A stretch of 35,098 nt of DNA from Candidatus Thiovulum imperiosus (GTDB taxonomy: Bacteria; Campylobacterota; Campylobacteria; Campylobacterales; Thiovulaceae): NCBI GenBank assembly GCA_024281175.1, contig JAMJTW010000026.1, forward strand, positions 1 through 35,098, in the 5' to 3' direction. Below the pieces are notes generated by a model that searched no databases, was not told the DNA's origin, and saw nothing but the letters and a program-made list of their open reading frames with translations. The position numbers and the translations under genes were made by a program. Below are positions 9,144-16,558 of the stretch, in pieces. Position 1 is the stretch's first letter; each line of letters opens with the position of its first letter.

Positions 9144-10933
9144 AGAAACGAATTGATGTAATGGACACCACTTTCAGAGATGGTTTCCAGTCTGTTTTCG
9201 GTGGTCGAGTTCTTATGGAGGACTTTTTTCCAGCAGTAGAAGCTACAAGAGATGCTGGTGTAACACACTTTGAATTTGGTGGTGGAGCGAGATTTCAAAC
9301 ACTCTTCTTCTACATGAGAGAGAATGCTTTTGAGATGATGAAGAGATTTCGGGAAATTGTTGGTCCTGATGCAAATCTCCAAACTCTAAGTAGGGGAGTT
9401 TCTTATGTTGGATTAGATGTTGGAAGTTCTGATGTGATAGATTTGAATTTCAAACTTTTCAAAAAGTATGGTGCTACTACTATCCGAAATTTCGATGCTC
9501 TAAATGATATAAACAATTTGAAATTTCCAGCTTCTGCAATTAAGAAACATGGTCTAAAACATGAAGTAGTTGTAACGATGATGGATTTACCTCCAGGTTG
9601 TGAAGGAGCTCATGATGTCGCTTTCTATGAAAAGACTCTTCGAGATATTTTAGACTCTGGACTAGACTTCGACTCAGTAGCTTTCAAAGATGCTTCAGGA
9701 ACTGCAAACCCAAGAAAAATTGGTGAAACAATTTCAATGGCTAGAAAGCTACTTGGAACTGATACACATATAAGACTTCACACTCACGAAACAGCTGGAG
9801 TTTCTGTTGCTGCTTATATTTCAGCACTTGATGCTGGTGCTGATGGTATCGACCTTGCTCAAGCTCCTGTTTCTGGAGGAACAAGCCAACCAGATATTCT
9901 TACAATGCTTCATGCACTTAAAGGAACAGACTACGATTTAGGTCTTGATAAACATAAAATTCTTGAGTCTGAAAGAGTTCTTGGAGAGAGACTGAAAGAC
10001 TACTTTATTCCACCAGAAGCTGTTCAAGTTTCTCCACTAATTCCATTCTCTCCAATGCCTGGTGGTGCATTAACTGCAAATACTCAAATGATGAGAGATA
10101 ACAACATTCTTGATAAATTCCCACAAGCAATTCTTGAGATGGAAGATGTTGTAAGAAAAGGTGGATATGGTACTTCAGTAACACCAGTTTCACAATTCTA
10201 TTTCCAACAAGCTCTTAACAATGTGATGTTTGGACGATGGAAGAAGATAGCTCCAGGATATGGTCGAATGGTTCTAGGATACTTTGGAAAAACTCCTGTA
10301 AGTCCAGACCCAGAAACTGTGAAACTTGCTCAAGAGCAACTCAAATTAGAACCAACTACAAGACCAGCTCTTGAAATTGCTGATGAAGATGAGAAGAAAT
10401 CTTTAGCTCACTTCCAGAAGATGTTAGAAGATGAGGGACTTGAGACAAGTGAGGAGAACCTTTTCATTACAGCTTCATGCGATGTAAAAGGGATACGGTT
10501 CTTAAAAGGCGAAGGTGAATACAAAGTTAGAAAAATTTCCGAAATGGAAGAAGAAAAAGGAGAAAAGAGAGTGAAAAAAGGTGGAGTTGAAGTTTATACA
10601 GTAAATGTTGATGGTCAGAGTTATAATGTTACAGTAGCAGAGGGTAGCAATGCAAATATCGAAGTAAAAGATATAGTTTCTGCTGACAATGGAGCAAGTG
10701 TAAAACCGACTGGAGGAGCTGGAGAACCAATTCACTCTCAAGTTCCAGGGAATGTTTGGAAAGTTCTTAAGAAAGCTGGAGACAAAGTAGCTAAAGATGA
10801 GAAAATCATGATACTTGAAGCTATGAAGATGGAAATCGATATTGTCTCTCCAAAAGATGGGGTTGTCTCTGAAATTTCAGTTGCTGAAGGACAAGCTGTC
10901 GAAAATGAGCAATTATTAGCAAAAGTTCAATAA
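9140..10933 (+). CDS. oadA: Oxaloacetate decarboxylase alpha chain (carboxyltransferase + biotin carrier)
   Basis: A 597-residue alpha chain that transfers CO2 from oxaloacetate to biotin. The N-terminal carboxyltransferase TIM barrel carries [10 protein letters not shown] (about 9-18), the metal and substrate region FKDASG (about 180) and the HTHETAG stretch. A conserved PYC_OADA segment spans about 300-450. The C-terminal biotinyl domain has EAMKMEI, with the biotin-accepting lysine at residue 563. The segment after the first motif ([21 protein letters not shown]) differs from the more usual RDAHQS-type sequence, a variant form. Pyruvate carboxylase subunit B shares this architecture; the adjoining membrane oadG and oadB argue for the decarboxylase pump. 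The stop overlaps the oadB start by one base (TAATG). Confidence 0.9.
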   Translation: MKKRIDVMDTTFRDGFQSVFGGRVLMEDFFPAVEATRDAGVTHFEFGGGARFQTLFFYMRENAFEMMKRFREIVGPDANLQTLSRGVSYVGLDVGSSDVIDLNFKLFKKYGATTIRNFDALNDINNLKFPASAIKKHGLKHEVVVTMMDLPPGCEGAHDVAFYEKTLRDILDSGLDFDSVAFKDASGTANPRKIGETISMARKLLGTDTHIRLHTHETAGVSVAAYISALDAGADGIDLAQAPVSGGTSQPDILTMLHALKGTDYDLGLDKHKILESERVLGERLKDYFIPPEAVQVSPLIPFSPMPGGALTANTQMMRDNNILDKFPQAILEMEDVVRKGGYGTSVTPVSQFYFQQALNNVMFGRWKKIAPGYGRMVLGYFGKTPVSPDPETVKLAQEQLKLEPTTRPALEIADEDEKKSLAHFQKMLEDEGLETSEENLFITASCDVKGIRFLKGEGEYKVRKISEMEEEKGEKRVKKGGVEVYTVNVDGQSYNVTVAEGSNANIEVKDIVSADNGASVKPTGGAGEPIHSQVPGNVWKVLKKAGDKVAKDEKIMILEAMKMEIDIVSPKDGVVSEISVAEGQAVENEQLLAKVQ

Positions 10934-12231
10934 TGAAAAAACTTCTATTTCTAGTTCTTCTCTCTTTTGGAACTCTCTTTGCGGGTGGCGATGAGGTCTC
11001 TCCTGCTGAAAAAGAGTATGTCTCAAAAGATATGGGAGAGATGGTTACAGATTTCCTTACTTCTACTGGAGCTTATGCTTTCTTTACAGCTGAAGAAGTT
11101 ACAAAAGAGGACCATGGAGAAGTTATAACAGTTTCAGAGTTTTCTCAAGGCTGGGGAAGATTTATCATGATTTTGGTAGCTTTCCTTCTCTTCTACTTAG
11201 CAATTGCAAAGAATTTTGAACCTTTACTGCTTCTTCCAATCGGTTTTGGAGGACTTTTAGCCAACATTCCAATTGCAGAAATTGCTGGTCCAGACGGCTT
11301 TTTAGGAATTCTCTATGATGCTGGTGTCTCAAATGGTCTCTTCCCAATTCTGATATTTATGGGAGTTGGAGCGATGACAGACTTTGGTCCGCTTCTCTCA
11401 AATCCTAAAACAGCACTTCTTGGTGGAGCAGCTCAATTTGGTATCTTTGCTACTCTAATTGGAGCAGTGGCTCTAACAGATGCTGGAATTTTCAACTTCT
11501 CACTTCAAGATGCGAGTGCAATTGGAATTATTGGAGGTGCTGATGGTCCAACCTCGATTTTTATAGCCTCCAATTTAGCCCCTGACTTGCTTGGTGCAAT
11601 TGCGGTAGCTTCTTACTCTTACATGGCTCTTGTTCCAATCATTCAGCCTCCAATTATGAAAGCACTCACTACAAAAGAGGAGAGAGAAATTCAGATGAGT
11701 AGCTTACGACCTGTAAGCAAACTTGAGAAAATTATGTTCCCTCTCACAATCATTGTTCTTACTCTTCTTGTTCTTCCTGATGCTACTCCACTTGTTGGAG
11801 CATTGATGTTTGGTAACTTCTTAAAAGAGTCTGGTGTAGTCGCAAGACTTTCTGACACTCTTCAAAATGCACTTATCAATATCATCACTATCTTTTTGGG
11901 TCTTGCTGTTGGTTCAAAACTAGCTGCGGATAAATTCCTTGTTCCTGAAACTTTAGGAATTCTTGCTCTTGGTCTTATCGCATTCTCAATTGGAACTGCT
12001 GCTGGGGTGATTATGGCGAAAATCATGAATAGATTTAGCACTCATAAAATCAATCCTCTTATCGGTTCTGCTGGAGTTTCAGCTGTTCCAATGGCTGCGA
12101 GAGTTTCAAATAAAGTTGGAATGGAGAGCAAACCTGGAAATATGCTTTTAATGCATGCGATGGGTCCAAATGTTGCTGGTGTAATCGGTTCAGCTGTTGC
12201 TGCTGGAGTTCTACTAAGTATCTTTAAATAG
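10933..12231 (+). CDS. oadB: Oxaloacetate decarboxylase beta chain, Na+-translocating
   Basis: A 432-residue integral membrane subunit that decarboxylates carboxybiotin and couples this to Na+ export. A hydrophobic leader ([19 protein letters not shown]) precedes the usual multi-helix core. The Na+/carboxybiotin signature [11 protein letters not shown], with its conserved aspartate, lies near residue 200. A second conserved region ([23 protein letters not shown]) follows near 375-400, and the end [16 protein letters not shown] is also typical. It is last in the oadGAB operon and is followed by a GAAA-loop hairpin. Depending on the ion gradients the complex could act as a Na+ pump or, in reverse, feed oxaloacetate to the TCA cycle; direction is inference. 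Confidence 0.92.
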   Translation: MKKLLFLVLLSFGTLFAGGDEVSPAEKEYVSKDMGEMVTDFLTSTGAYAFFTAEEVTKEDHGEVITVSEFSQGWGRFIMILVAFLLFYLAIAKNFEPLLLLPIGFGGLLANIPIAEIAGPDGFLGILYDAGVSNGLFPILIFMGVGAMTDFGPLLSNPKTALLGGAAQFGIFATLIGAVALTDAGIFNFSLQDASAIGIIGGADGPTSIFIASNLAPDLLGAIAVASYSYMALVPIIQPPIMKALTTKEEREIQMSSLRPVSKLEKIMFPLTIIVLTLLVLPDATPLVGALMFGNFLKESGVVARLSDTLQNALINIITIFLGLAVGSKLAADKFLVPETLGILALGLIAFSIGTAAGVIMAKIMNRFSTHKINPLIGSAGVSAVPMAARVSNKVGMESKPGNMLLMHAMGPNVAGVIGSAVAAGVLLSIFK

Positions 12232-12240
12232 ATACTCTTC

Positions 12241-12258
12241 TTTCCCCGAAAGGGGAAA
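12241..12258. terminator. Terminator hairpin after oadB
   Basis: TTTCCCC-GAAA-GGGGAAA, a perfect 7-bp stem with a GNRA-type loop. It lies between oadB and the convergent zinc-ribbon gene and probably serves both strands. Confidence 0.7.
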
Positions 12259-12260
12259 TA

Positions 12261-12428
12261 TCATAATTTTGACCTACACTTTTTACACCAACTTTGATTT
12301 CTTACATTTTTATCTCCGCTTGGTGATGTCATTGTTCTTAATCCAAACAAATCTTTTAACTCTTGCTGATTGTTAGCAGTTGTGCTACATTGAGGACATT
12401 TGTGAGGTAATGAGATTGTATTTGCCAT
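12261..12428 (-). CDS. Small zinc-ribbon-like protein (55 aa)
   Basis: A 55-codon ORF on the minus strand, starting MANTISLPHKCPQC and ending WCKKCRSKL. Two CxxC knuckles (KCPQC near residue 11 and WCKKC near 47) are separated by about 34 residues, a good zinc-ribbon layout. The middle reads ELKDLFGLRTMTSPSGD. A ribosome site (AAGGATT) precedes the ATG and the stop abuts the terminator hairpin. It is the last of four closely spaced leftward genes after HTH, DUF4160 and DUF2442 genes. No function is recognised; a nucleic-acid or protein-binding zinc ribbon is the likely structural class. The paired cysteines, ribosome site and operon position make it a real gene despite its size. Confidence 0.65.
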   Translation of the reverse strand: MANTISLPHKCPQCSTTANNQQELKDLFGLRTMTSPSGDKNVRNQSWCKKCRSKL

Positions 12429-12439
12429 TTTTTAATCCT

Positions 12440-12664
12440 TTATAAGTTGTATAAATATTCAGGAGCAAAATCTGCCCCATTTTTCCACTCAATCGTGTTA
12501 TGAGAAATAGAAAAATCTCTAAAAAACTCTTTTTTTCTAAGAGGTTCAAAAATTTCTCCATACAGTTCATTTTCTAAGTTGACTTCTTTTAAAGTTCCGT
12601 TATTAAATTCCAACTCCAGCCTATAACCACCAAGATATTTAGCACTAATTACATGAATAAACAT
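12440..12664 (-). CDS. DUF2442 family protein
   Basis: A 74-residue protein recognisable as DUF2442: VISAKYLGGYRLELEFNNG at the N-terminus, a central acidic LENELYGEIFEPL segment, and the terminal IEWKNGADFAPEYLY motif, which is close to the family consensus (WPNGxDLxPExL). DUF2442 proteins are very often encoded next to DUF4160 proteins, and the pair has been proposed as a toxin-antitoxin-like unit. Here DUF4160 lies 11 bases upstream in the same direction. The family assignment is strong; an antitoxin role is inference from pairing. Confidence 0.85.
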   Translation of the reverse strand: MFIHVISAKYLGGYRLELEFNNGTLKEVNLENELYGEIFEPLRKKEFFRDFSISHNTIEWKNGADFAPEYLYNL

Positions 12665-12675
12665 TTTGACTTCTT

Positions 12676-12933
12676 TTAAGGAAGAGGTGGAATTTTTAAG
12701 AGAGTTTTACGATTTTGAGAAAGTTCCCAATCTTCAAGAAGTTCTTCTTTGTAAAGTTCTAACCACTCAAAAATCATTTTCAAAGCCCGTTTTGGCATTG
12801 AACCTTTTACAGCTCCACTTTTAATTTCAACACTTATTTCAAAATCCCCATAAAAAGCATGAAAATGTGGAGGGTTGTGTTCATTGTAATTCATGGTGAT
12901 TGAAATTCCATAAAACCGACTAATTTCAGGCAT
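12676..12933 (-). CDS. DUF4160 family protein
   Basis: An 85-residue protein matching DUF4160 along its full length: MPEISRFYGISITMNYNEHNPPHFHAFYGDF..., with the hallmark NPPHFHA motif, and then the KRALKMIFEWLELYKEELLEDWEL helix. It sits between the small HTH gene (2-base gap) and DUF2442 (11-base gap), so it is translated from one leftward mRNA. The conserved histidine cluster suggests metal or nucleotide contact. A toxin role is proposed for such pairs but is not shown by the sequence. Confidence 0.87.
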   Translation of the reverse strand: MPEISRFYGISITMNYNEHNPPHFHAFYGDFEISVEIKSGAVKGSMPKRALKMIFEWLELYKEELLEDWELSQNRKTLLKIPPLP

Positions 12934-12935
12934 AA

Positions 12936-13187
12936 CTAAAAATCCAAATCTATAAAATCATTACTGTTTAAAGGTTTTTGAGGTTGATAACCAATTTGCA
13001 TTAGCTCATTCTTTAATGCATCTATTTCTATATTTGCTTGATTTAACCTAATTTCATAACCAGCCTCTTTAATCCATTGTCCCATTTGCTGAGGACTAAT
13101 TTGCATTAAATTTGCAATGGCTGTTTTTGTATAACCAAACTCTGTATGTAAAACATAGGCCATTTTCTTATATTTTTCTCTATGCAT
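12936..13187 (-). CDS. Small HTH regulator heading the DUF4160/DUF2442 operon
   Basis: An 83-residue protein with one helix-turn-helix (about residues 15-42: FGYTKTAIANLMQISPQQMGQWIKEAG), then a short coiled-coil-like helix (NQANIEIDALKNELMQIG) and an acidic tail (NDFIDLDF). It has the same general plan (HTH plus oligomerising helix) as the three small HTH genes at 27780, 32799 and 33961, but without their conserved N-terminus. First gene of the leftward set; an AGTAA...TTACT inverted repeat over the predicted transcription start suggests autoregulation. DNA binding is well supported by the HTH; the target is inferred. Confidence 0.72.
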   Translation of the reverse strand: MHREKYKKMAYVLHTEFGYTKTAIANLMQISPQQMGQWIKEAGYEIRLNQANIEIDALKNELMQIGYQPQKPLNSNDFIDLDF

Positions 13188-13212
13188 AAAGTAACTTTCT
13201 TTTTTAAATTCA

Positions 13213-13239
13213 AGTAATATTTTACTATTCTATTTTATA
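13213..13239 (-). promoter_or_regulatory. Promoter and putative operator of the HTH/DUF4160 operon
   Basis: On the minus strand a TATAAA -10 box (13234-13239) is followed by the inverted repeat AGTAA-TATT-TTACT (13213-13226), which overlaps the expected transcription start. This is a placement suited to repression by the HTH protein encoded immediately downstream. Confidence 0.4.
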
Positions 13240-13289
13240 AAAGTAAAGTATATTTAGAAAGAAAATTTCTACAAGATTTAAAGAAGTGA

Positions 13290-13477
13290 TTGATTGGACT
13301 TGCTGAAATAGAAAAAATCGATATTTTAAAAAGAAAGGCAATAAGTGTTAAATTACTTGAGGCTGATTTAGAAAAATTAAAGGCAAAGCAATAGAGTTAG
13401 GAATGCCGTATCAAACTTTAATTAACTCAATACTTCATCAATTTGCAAATGGGAAATTAGTTCCAAAAATGTTCTAA
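13290..13477 (+). pseudogene. Frameshifted CopG-like (ribbon-helix-helix) antitoxin relic
   Basis: Reading from 13290 gives LIGLAEIEKIDILKRKAISV, then KLLEADLEKLKAK, and then a TAG at 13392. Dropping back one base at 13388 continues as AIELGMPYQTLINSILHQFANGK to a TAA at 13475. The joined product matches the C-terminal half of CopG-type antitoxins of type II toxin-antitoxin systems (ISVxLxExDLExLKxxAxxxGMPYQTLINSILH). A single missing base explains the break. An in-frame TGA lies just upstream at 13287, and neither an intact N-terminus nor a toxin gene is seen nearby. The relic shows that this intergenic stretch once held a toxin-antitoxin locus. Confidence 0.65.
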
Positions 13478-13493
13478 GAAGAAAAACCTTTGT

Positions 13494-13499
13494 TATAAT
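13494..13499 (+). promoter_or_regulatory. -10 box for the KilA-N/GIY-YIG gene
   Basis: Perfect TATAAT. Transcription would start near 13506, so the GTG at 13504 cannot be the start; the ATG at 13540 with a TAAGG site about 10 bases before it is preferred. Confidence 0.55.
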
Positions 13500-13539
13500 T
13501 TGAGTGTTCAAAATCAAAATAACTAAGGTTTTTAAAATT

Positions 13540-14493
13540 ATGCCATATATCTATAAAAGTGTTCTGAAAAGTTTTGAATATTCTACTGAAAATTACAAAA
13601 TAGTTTCCGATTTTCTCCTTGATGGTTTGAAAAACAATCCAGATATTCTTTTAAATGTAACAAAGATTTCCCAACATTTTGGAAAAAGACCAAATGATTG
13701 GTTTGCAAATCCAACTACAATCAGTTTTATTTCTAAACTTATAAACATAAAATTAAAATCTGGTGATAAAAAATTAGAAAAGAAAATACTTTCTTGGCTA
13801 AAGAACGAAAATATAGATGAAAATATATTTGACAAACGAATAAATTTAAGAGTTATTCATAAAAATCAAAATAAACAATTATTAAAACTTTTTAAAGAAA
13901 TTGGAATAATTGAAGTCAAAAAGGGTGGAGGGGATTTATCTTTTAAAGGAACTTGGATACATCAAGATTTACTTGAAGAGTATTTCAAGTGGTTGGCTAA
14001 TTCTGAAACTGTTGTTCAGCCAGATGGTTTATATCTAATTCAAGCTGGAGAATTTACAAAAATAGGAATTTCTCAAAATATTGAAAAACGAATTAAATCT
14101 ATGGAAACAGATAATCCATTAGAAATTAAACTACTTTTTTATAAAAAAATGGAAAATGTGAGAAAAGTTGAAAGTTTCTTACATAAGCAACTCAAAGAAT
14201 ACAATGTGAAAAATGAGTGGTTCAAATTAGATAAAAGACATAATTATCAAAAATATAGATGATTTACAAAAGCTAGAAGACTCTTTAGAAAACTTCAAAA
14301 CTCCTAAATCAAACTTATCAAAAAGACAATTAGAAATTTATTTTAAAATGAAAAATCTTCAACAAAAGAGATAGCTAAAAAAATTGGATTTTCAACTTCA
14401 ACAGTTTTGAAAGAACTAAAAGTTTTAATTTCAAATAAACAGATAGAAAGAATTAAAGTTGGAAGAAATGTATTTTACAAAAGAGCAACTTGA
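13540..14493 (+). pseudogene. KilA-N + MUG113 (GIY-YIG) + winged-HTH gene, twice frameshifted
   Basis: From the ATG at 13540 the first frame gives a KilA-N-type DNA-binding domain (about residues 35-165; HFGKRPNDWFANPTT and TWIHQDLLEEYFKWL). A T5orf172/MUG113 GIY-YIG-type nuclease domain follows (about 172-232; GLYLIQAGEFTKIGIS, RIKSM, VESFLHKQL). That frame stops at 14262. Near 14236-14241, in an A-run, a shift restores DIIIKNIDDLQKLEDSLENF and LSKRQLEIYFKMKN. A second shift at about 14357-14360 restores STKEIAKKIGFSTSTVLKEL, then QIERIKVGRNVFYKRAT, ending at TGA 14491. The winged-HTH tail closely matches that of the gene at 28102; where that gene has CTTTCAACAAAAGAG this one has one T fewer. 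The 240-residue first-frame product might still be made. Homopolymer sequencing error is the alternative explanation. Confidence 0.75.
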
Positions 14494-14567
14494 CCAAATC
14501 GAAAAAGTGCAAATCTTTACAGAAAGATGGTAGCTTTGATAGGTAAGCAAATATCTTGAATAGATAT

Positions 14568-14589
14568 ACTCTGAGTTTCCACTCAGAGT
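14568..14589. terminator. Hairpin downstream of htpG
   Basis: ACTCTGAGT-TTCC-ACTCAGAGT, a perfect 9-bp stem 8 bases beyond the htpG stop on the minus strand. It also serves the rightward accessory gene. Confidence 0.7.
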
Positions 14590-14596
14590 GTTTGAA

Positions 14597-16462
14597 TTAG
14601 ATGGATTTTGAGATAACTCGGTTCATTCTTTGGATAAATTCGACAGAGTTCCGAACCTCATCACCATTAAAGAGTCGAGCTTGGTCAAGAAGAGTATTTG
14701 CAACATCTTTTACAAGTTCTTCATCTTCTAAAGTTGAAAGTTTCTCTAAGATTTCACTCTTTGGATTTATCTCAAGAATAGGTTTCACTTCTGGAATGTT
14801 TTCAGTCTGTCCCATCTGTTTTAACATTTGAGCCATCATGTAGTTCTGGTCATCTTTATCAGCAATAATTACAACTGGAGACTCCGATAGAGAAGTTGAA
14901 ACTCTAACCTCTTTCACCTCATCACCAAGAGCATTTTTCACTTTTTCAGCAAGAGTTTTATCCTCTTCAGAAATTTCCGAAGTCTCATCATCAAATTTCA
15001 CATCAGAAACATGTTTTAAAGGAGTCTCACCATAAGTTGTAACCATTGGGAAGACAACAGTATCAACTTCTTCATGAAGAATTAGAACATTTAAATCTTT
15101 TGCTTTGAATTTCTCTAGCAGTGGAGAACTTTTGAGGATATTTTCATCAGTTCCAGTGATATAGTAAATCTCTTCTTGACTCTCTTTCATCTCCTCTTTA
15201 TAAGTTTTTAAGTCGATGCTCTCTTTTTCCAGAGATTTGAAAATTAGGAGGTCTAAGATTTTATCTCTATTTCCGTGGTCTGTGTAAAGTCCCTCTTTGA
15301 TTGTTCGTCCAAACTCTTTATAGAAAGTGTCATATTTCTCACTATCACTCTTTTTAAGTTTTCCTAACTCTGTTAAAACTTTCTTAGCTGATGAGGTTTT
15401 GATTTTCTCAAGAATTTTGTTGTTTTGTAAAATTTCTCTTGAAACATTTAGAGGTAGGTCAGCAGAGTCTATAATACCTCGAACAAATCGGAGGTAAGTT
15501 GGTAGTAATTCTCGGTCTCCATCAGAGATGAAAACTCGATTTATATAGAGTTTTAGACCACTCTCCCAATCTGCTCGATATAAATCCATTGGTGCTTTTT
15601 TTGGAATGTAGAAAAGAGTTTTGTAATCTAAAGTTCCCTCAACTCGAGTATGAACCCAATGTAGTGGCTCTTCTGAAGAGTGAGCAATTGTTTTATAGAA
15701 TTCCGTATACTCTTCATCAGAAATATCAGCCTTATTCAGAGTCCAGAGTGCAGAAGCCTTATTGATTTGCTCAAATTTCTTTACTTTTTCAGGCTCTTTA
15801 TTTTCCTCTTCTTCACCTTCAGGCTTCTCAACTTCAACTTCCTTTTCTAAAAAGATTGGGAAAGGAACATGATTTGAGTATTTCTTGATTATGTTTTCAA
15901 CACTATATTCAGAAATAAACTCATCTTCACCCTCTTTTATATATAGAGTGATTTCAGTACCGTGAGACTCTTTTGGAGACTCAATAATTTCGTAACTTCC
16001 ATCTCCTGAACTTATCCATTTGAAAGAGCGTTCCTCTCCAGCCTTTTTTGATAAAACCTCAACCTTATCAGCAACCATAAATGCAGAGTAGAAACCAACT
16101 CCAAACTGTCCAATAAGTTGAGAATCTCTTTTGTTGTCTCCACTCATATTTTCAAGAAACGCTTTTGTTCCAGATTTTGCAATTGTTCCAAGATGCTCAA
16201 CTAAATCTTCATCATTCATTCCAATTCCAGAATCTGAAATAATAAGTTTTCTCTCATCTTTCTGAATTTGTAAATCTAATCGTGGAGCGAACTCTATATT
16301 TCGATAGTTCTCATCTGTAACAGTAAGGAGTTTGAGTTTGTCCATCGCGTCAGAACCGTTACTAATAAGTTCTCTTAGAAAAATCTCTTTGTTTGAGTAG
16401 AGTGAATGAATCATCAAATTTAGAAGTTGTTTGATTTCAGTCTGAAATTCATGTTTAGCCAT
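14597..16462 (-). CDS. htpG: Chaperone HtpG (bacterial Hsp90)
   Basis: A 621-residue Hsp90-family ATP-dependent chaperone of normal bacterial length. The GHKL ATPase domain shows LISNGSDAMDKL (about 34-45), the ISDSGIGM motif and GQFGVGFYSAFM (about 118-130). The middle domain carries the catalytic-arginine region NVSREILQNNKILEKI (about 338-353), and the C-terminal dimerisation domain ends in VEFIQRMNRVISKSI. A charged linker (EVEKPEGEEEENKEPEKVKKFEQ) lies near 210-230. It is monocistronic, with a minus-strand TACAAT -10 box just upstream and hairpins on both sides. No CIRCE or HspR-type inverted repeat was seen at its promoter. Confidence 0.97.
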   Translation of the reverse strand: MAKHEFQTEIKQLLNLMIHSLYSNKEIFLRELISNGSDAMDKLKLLTVTDENYRNIEFAPRLDLQIQKDERKLIISDSGIGMNDEDLVEHLGTIAKSGTKAFLENMSGDNKRDSQLIGQFGVGFYSAFMVADKVEVLSKKAGEERSFKWISSGDGSYEIIESPKESHGTEITLYIKEGEDEFISEYSVENIIKKYSNHVPFPIFLEKEVEVEKPEGEEEENKEPEKVKKFEQINKASALWTLNKADISDEEYTEFYKTIAHSSEEPLHWVHTRVEGTLDYKTLFYIPKKAPMDLYRADWESGLKLYINRVFISDGDRELLPTYLRFVRGIIDSADLPLNVSREILQNNKILEKIKTSSAKKVLTELGKLKKSDSEKYDTFYKEFGRTIKEGLYTDHGNRDKILDLLIFKSLEKESIDLKTYKEEMKESQEEIYYITGTDENILKSSPLLEKFKAKDLNVLILHEEVDTVVFPMVTTYGETPLKHVSDVKFDDETSEISEEDKTLAEKVKNALGDEVKEVRVSTSLSESPVVIIADKDDQNYMMAQMLKQMGQTENIPEVKPILEINPKSEILEKLSTLEDEELVKDVANTLLDQARLFNGDEVRNSVEFIQRMNRVISKSI

Positions 16463-16486
16463 AAAATCTCCAAAAATTTTTACGAA

Positions 16487-16492
16487 ATTGTA
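16487..16492 (-). promoter_or_regulatory. -10 box for htpG
   Basis: Minus-strand TGATACAAT about 25 bases before the ATG at 16462, with a GGAG ribosome site between. It directly follows the pglB terminator. Confidence 0.5.
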
Positions 16493-16497
16493 TCAGA

Positions 16498-16552
16498 AAA
16501 GTTTAGTCTATCAAACTAAACTTTATGAAGAAGTTCCAAGTAGAGCTTGGAA
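16498..16552 (-). terminator. Tandem terminator hairpins after pglB
   Basis: Read on the minus strand after the pglB stop: TTCCAAG-CTCTA-CTTGGAA (16552-16534), then a perfect 10-bp stem AAAGTTTAGT / ACTAAACTTT (16524-16498) followed by TTTTC. The second hairpin is the better terminator. Confidence 0.65.
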
Positions 16553-16558
16553 ATGGAT

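Noticed and set aside
13504-13539. GTG start for the KilA-N/GIY-YIG gene, 12 codons upstream
   Set aside because: It falls about where transcription would begin from the TATAAT at 13494; the ATG at 13540 has a ribosome site and begins the conserved sequence.
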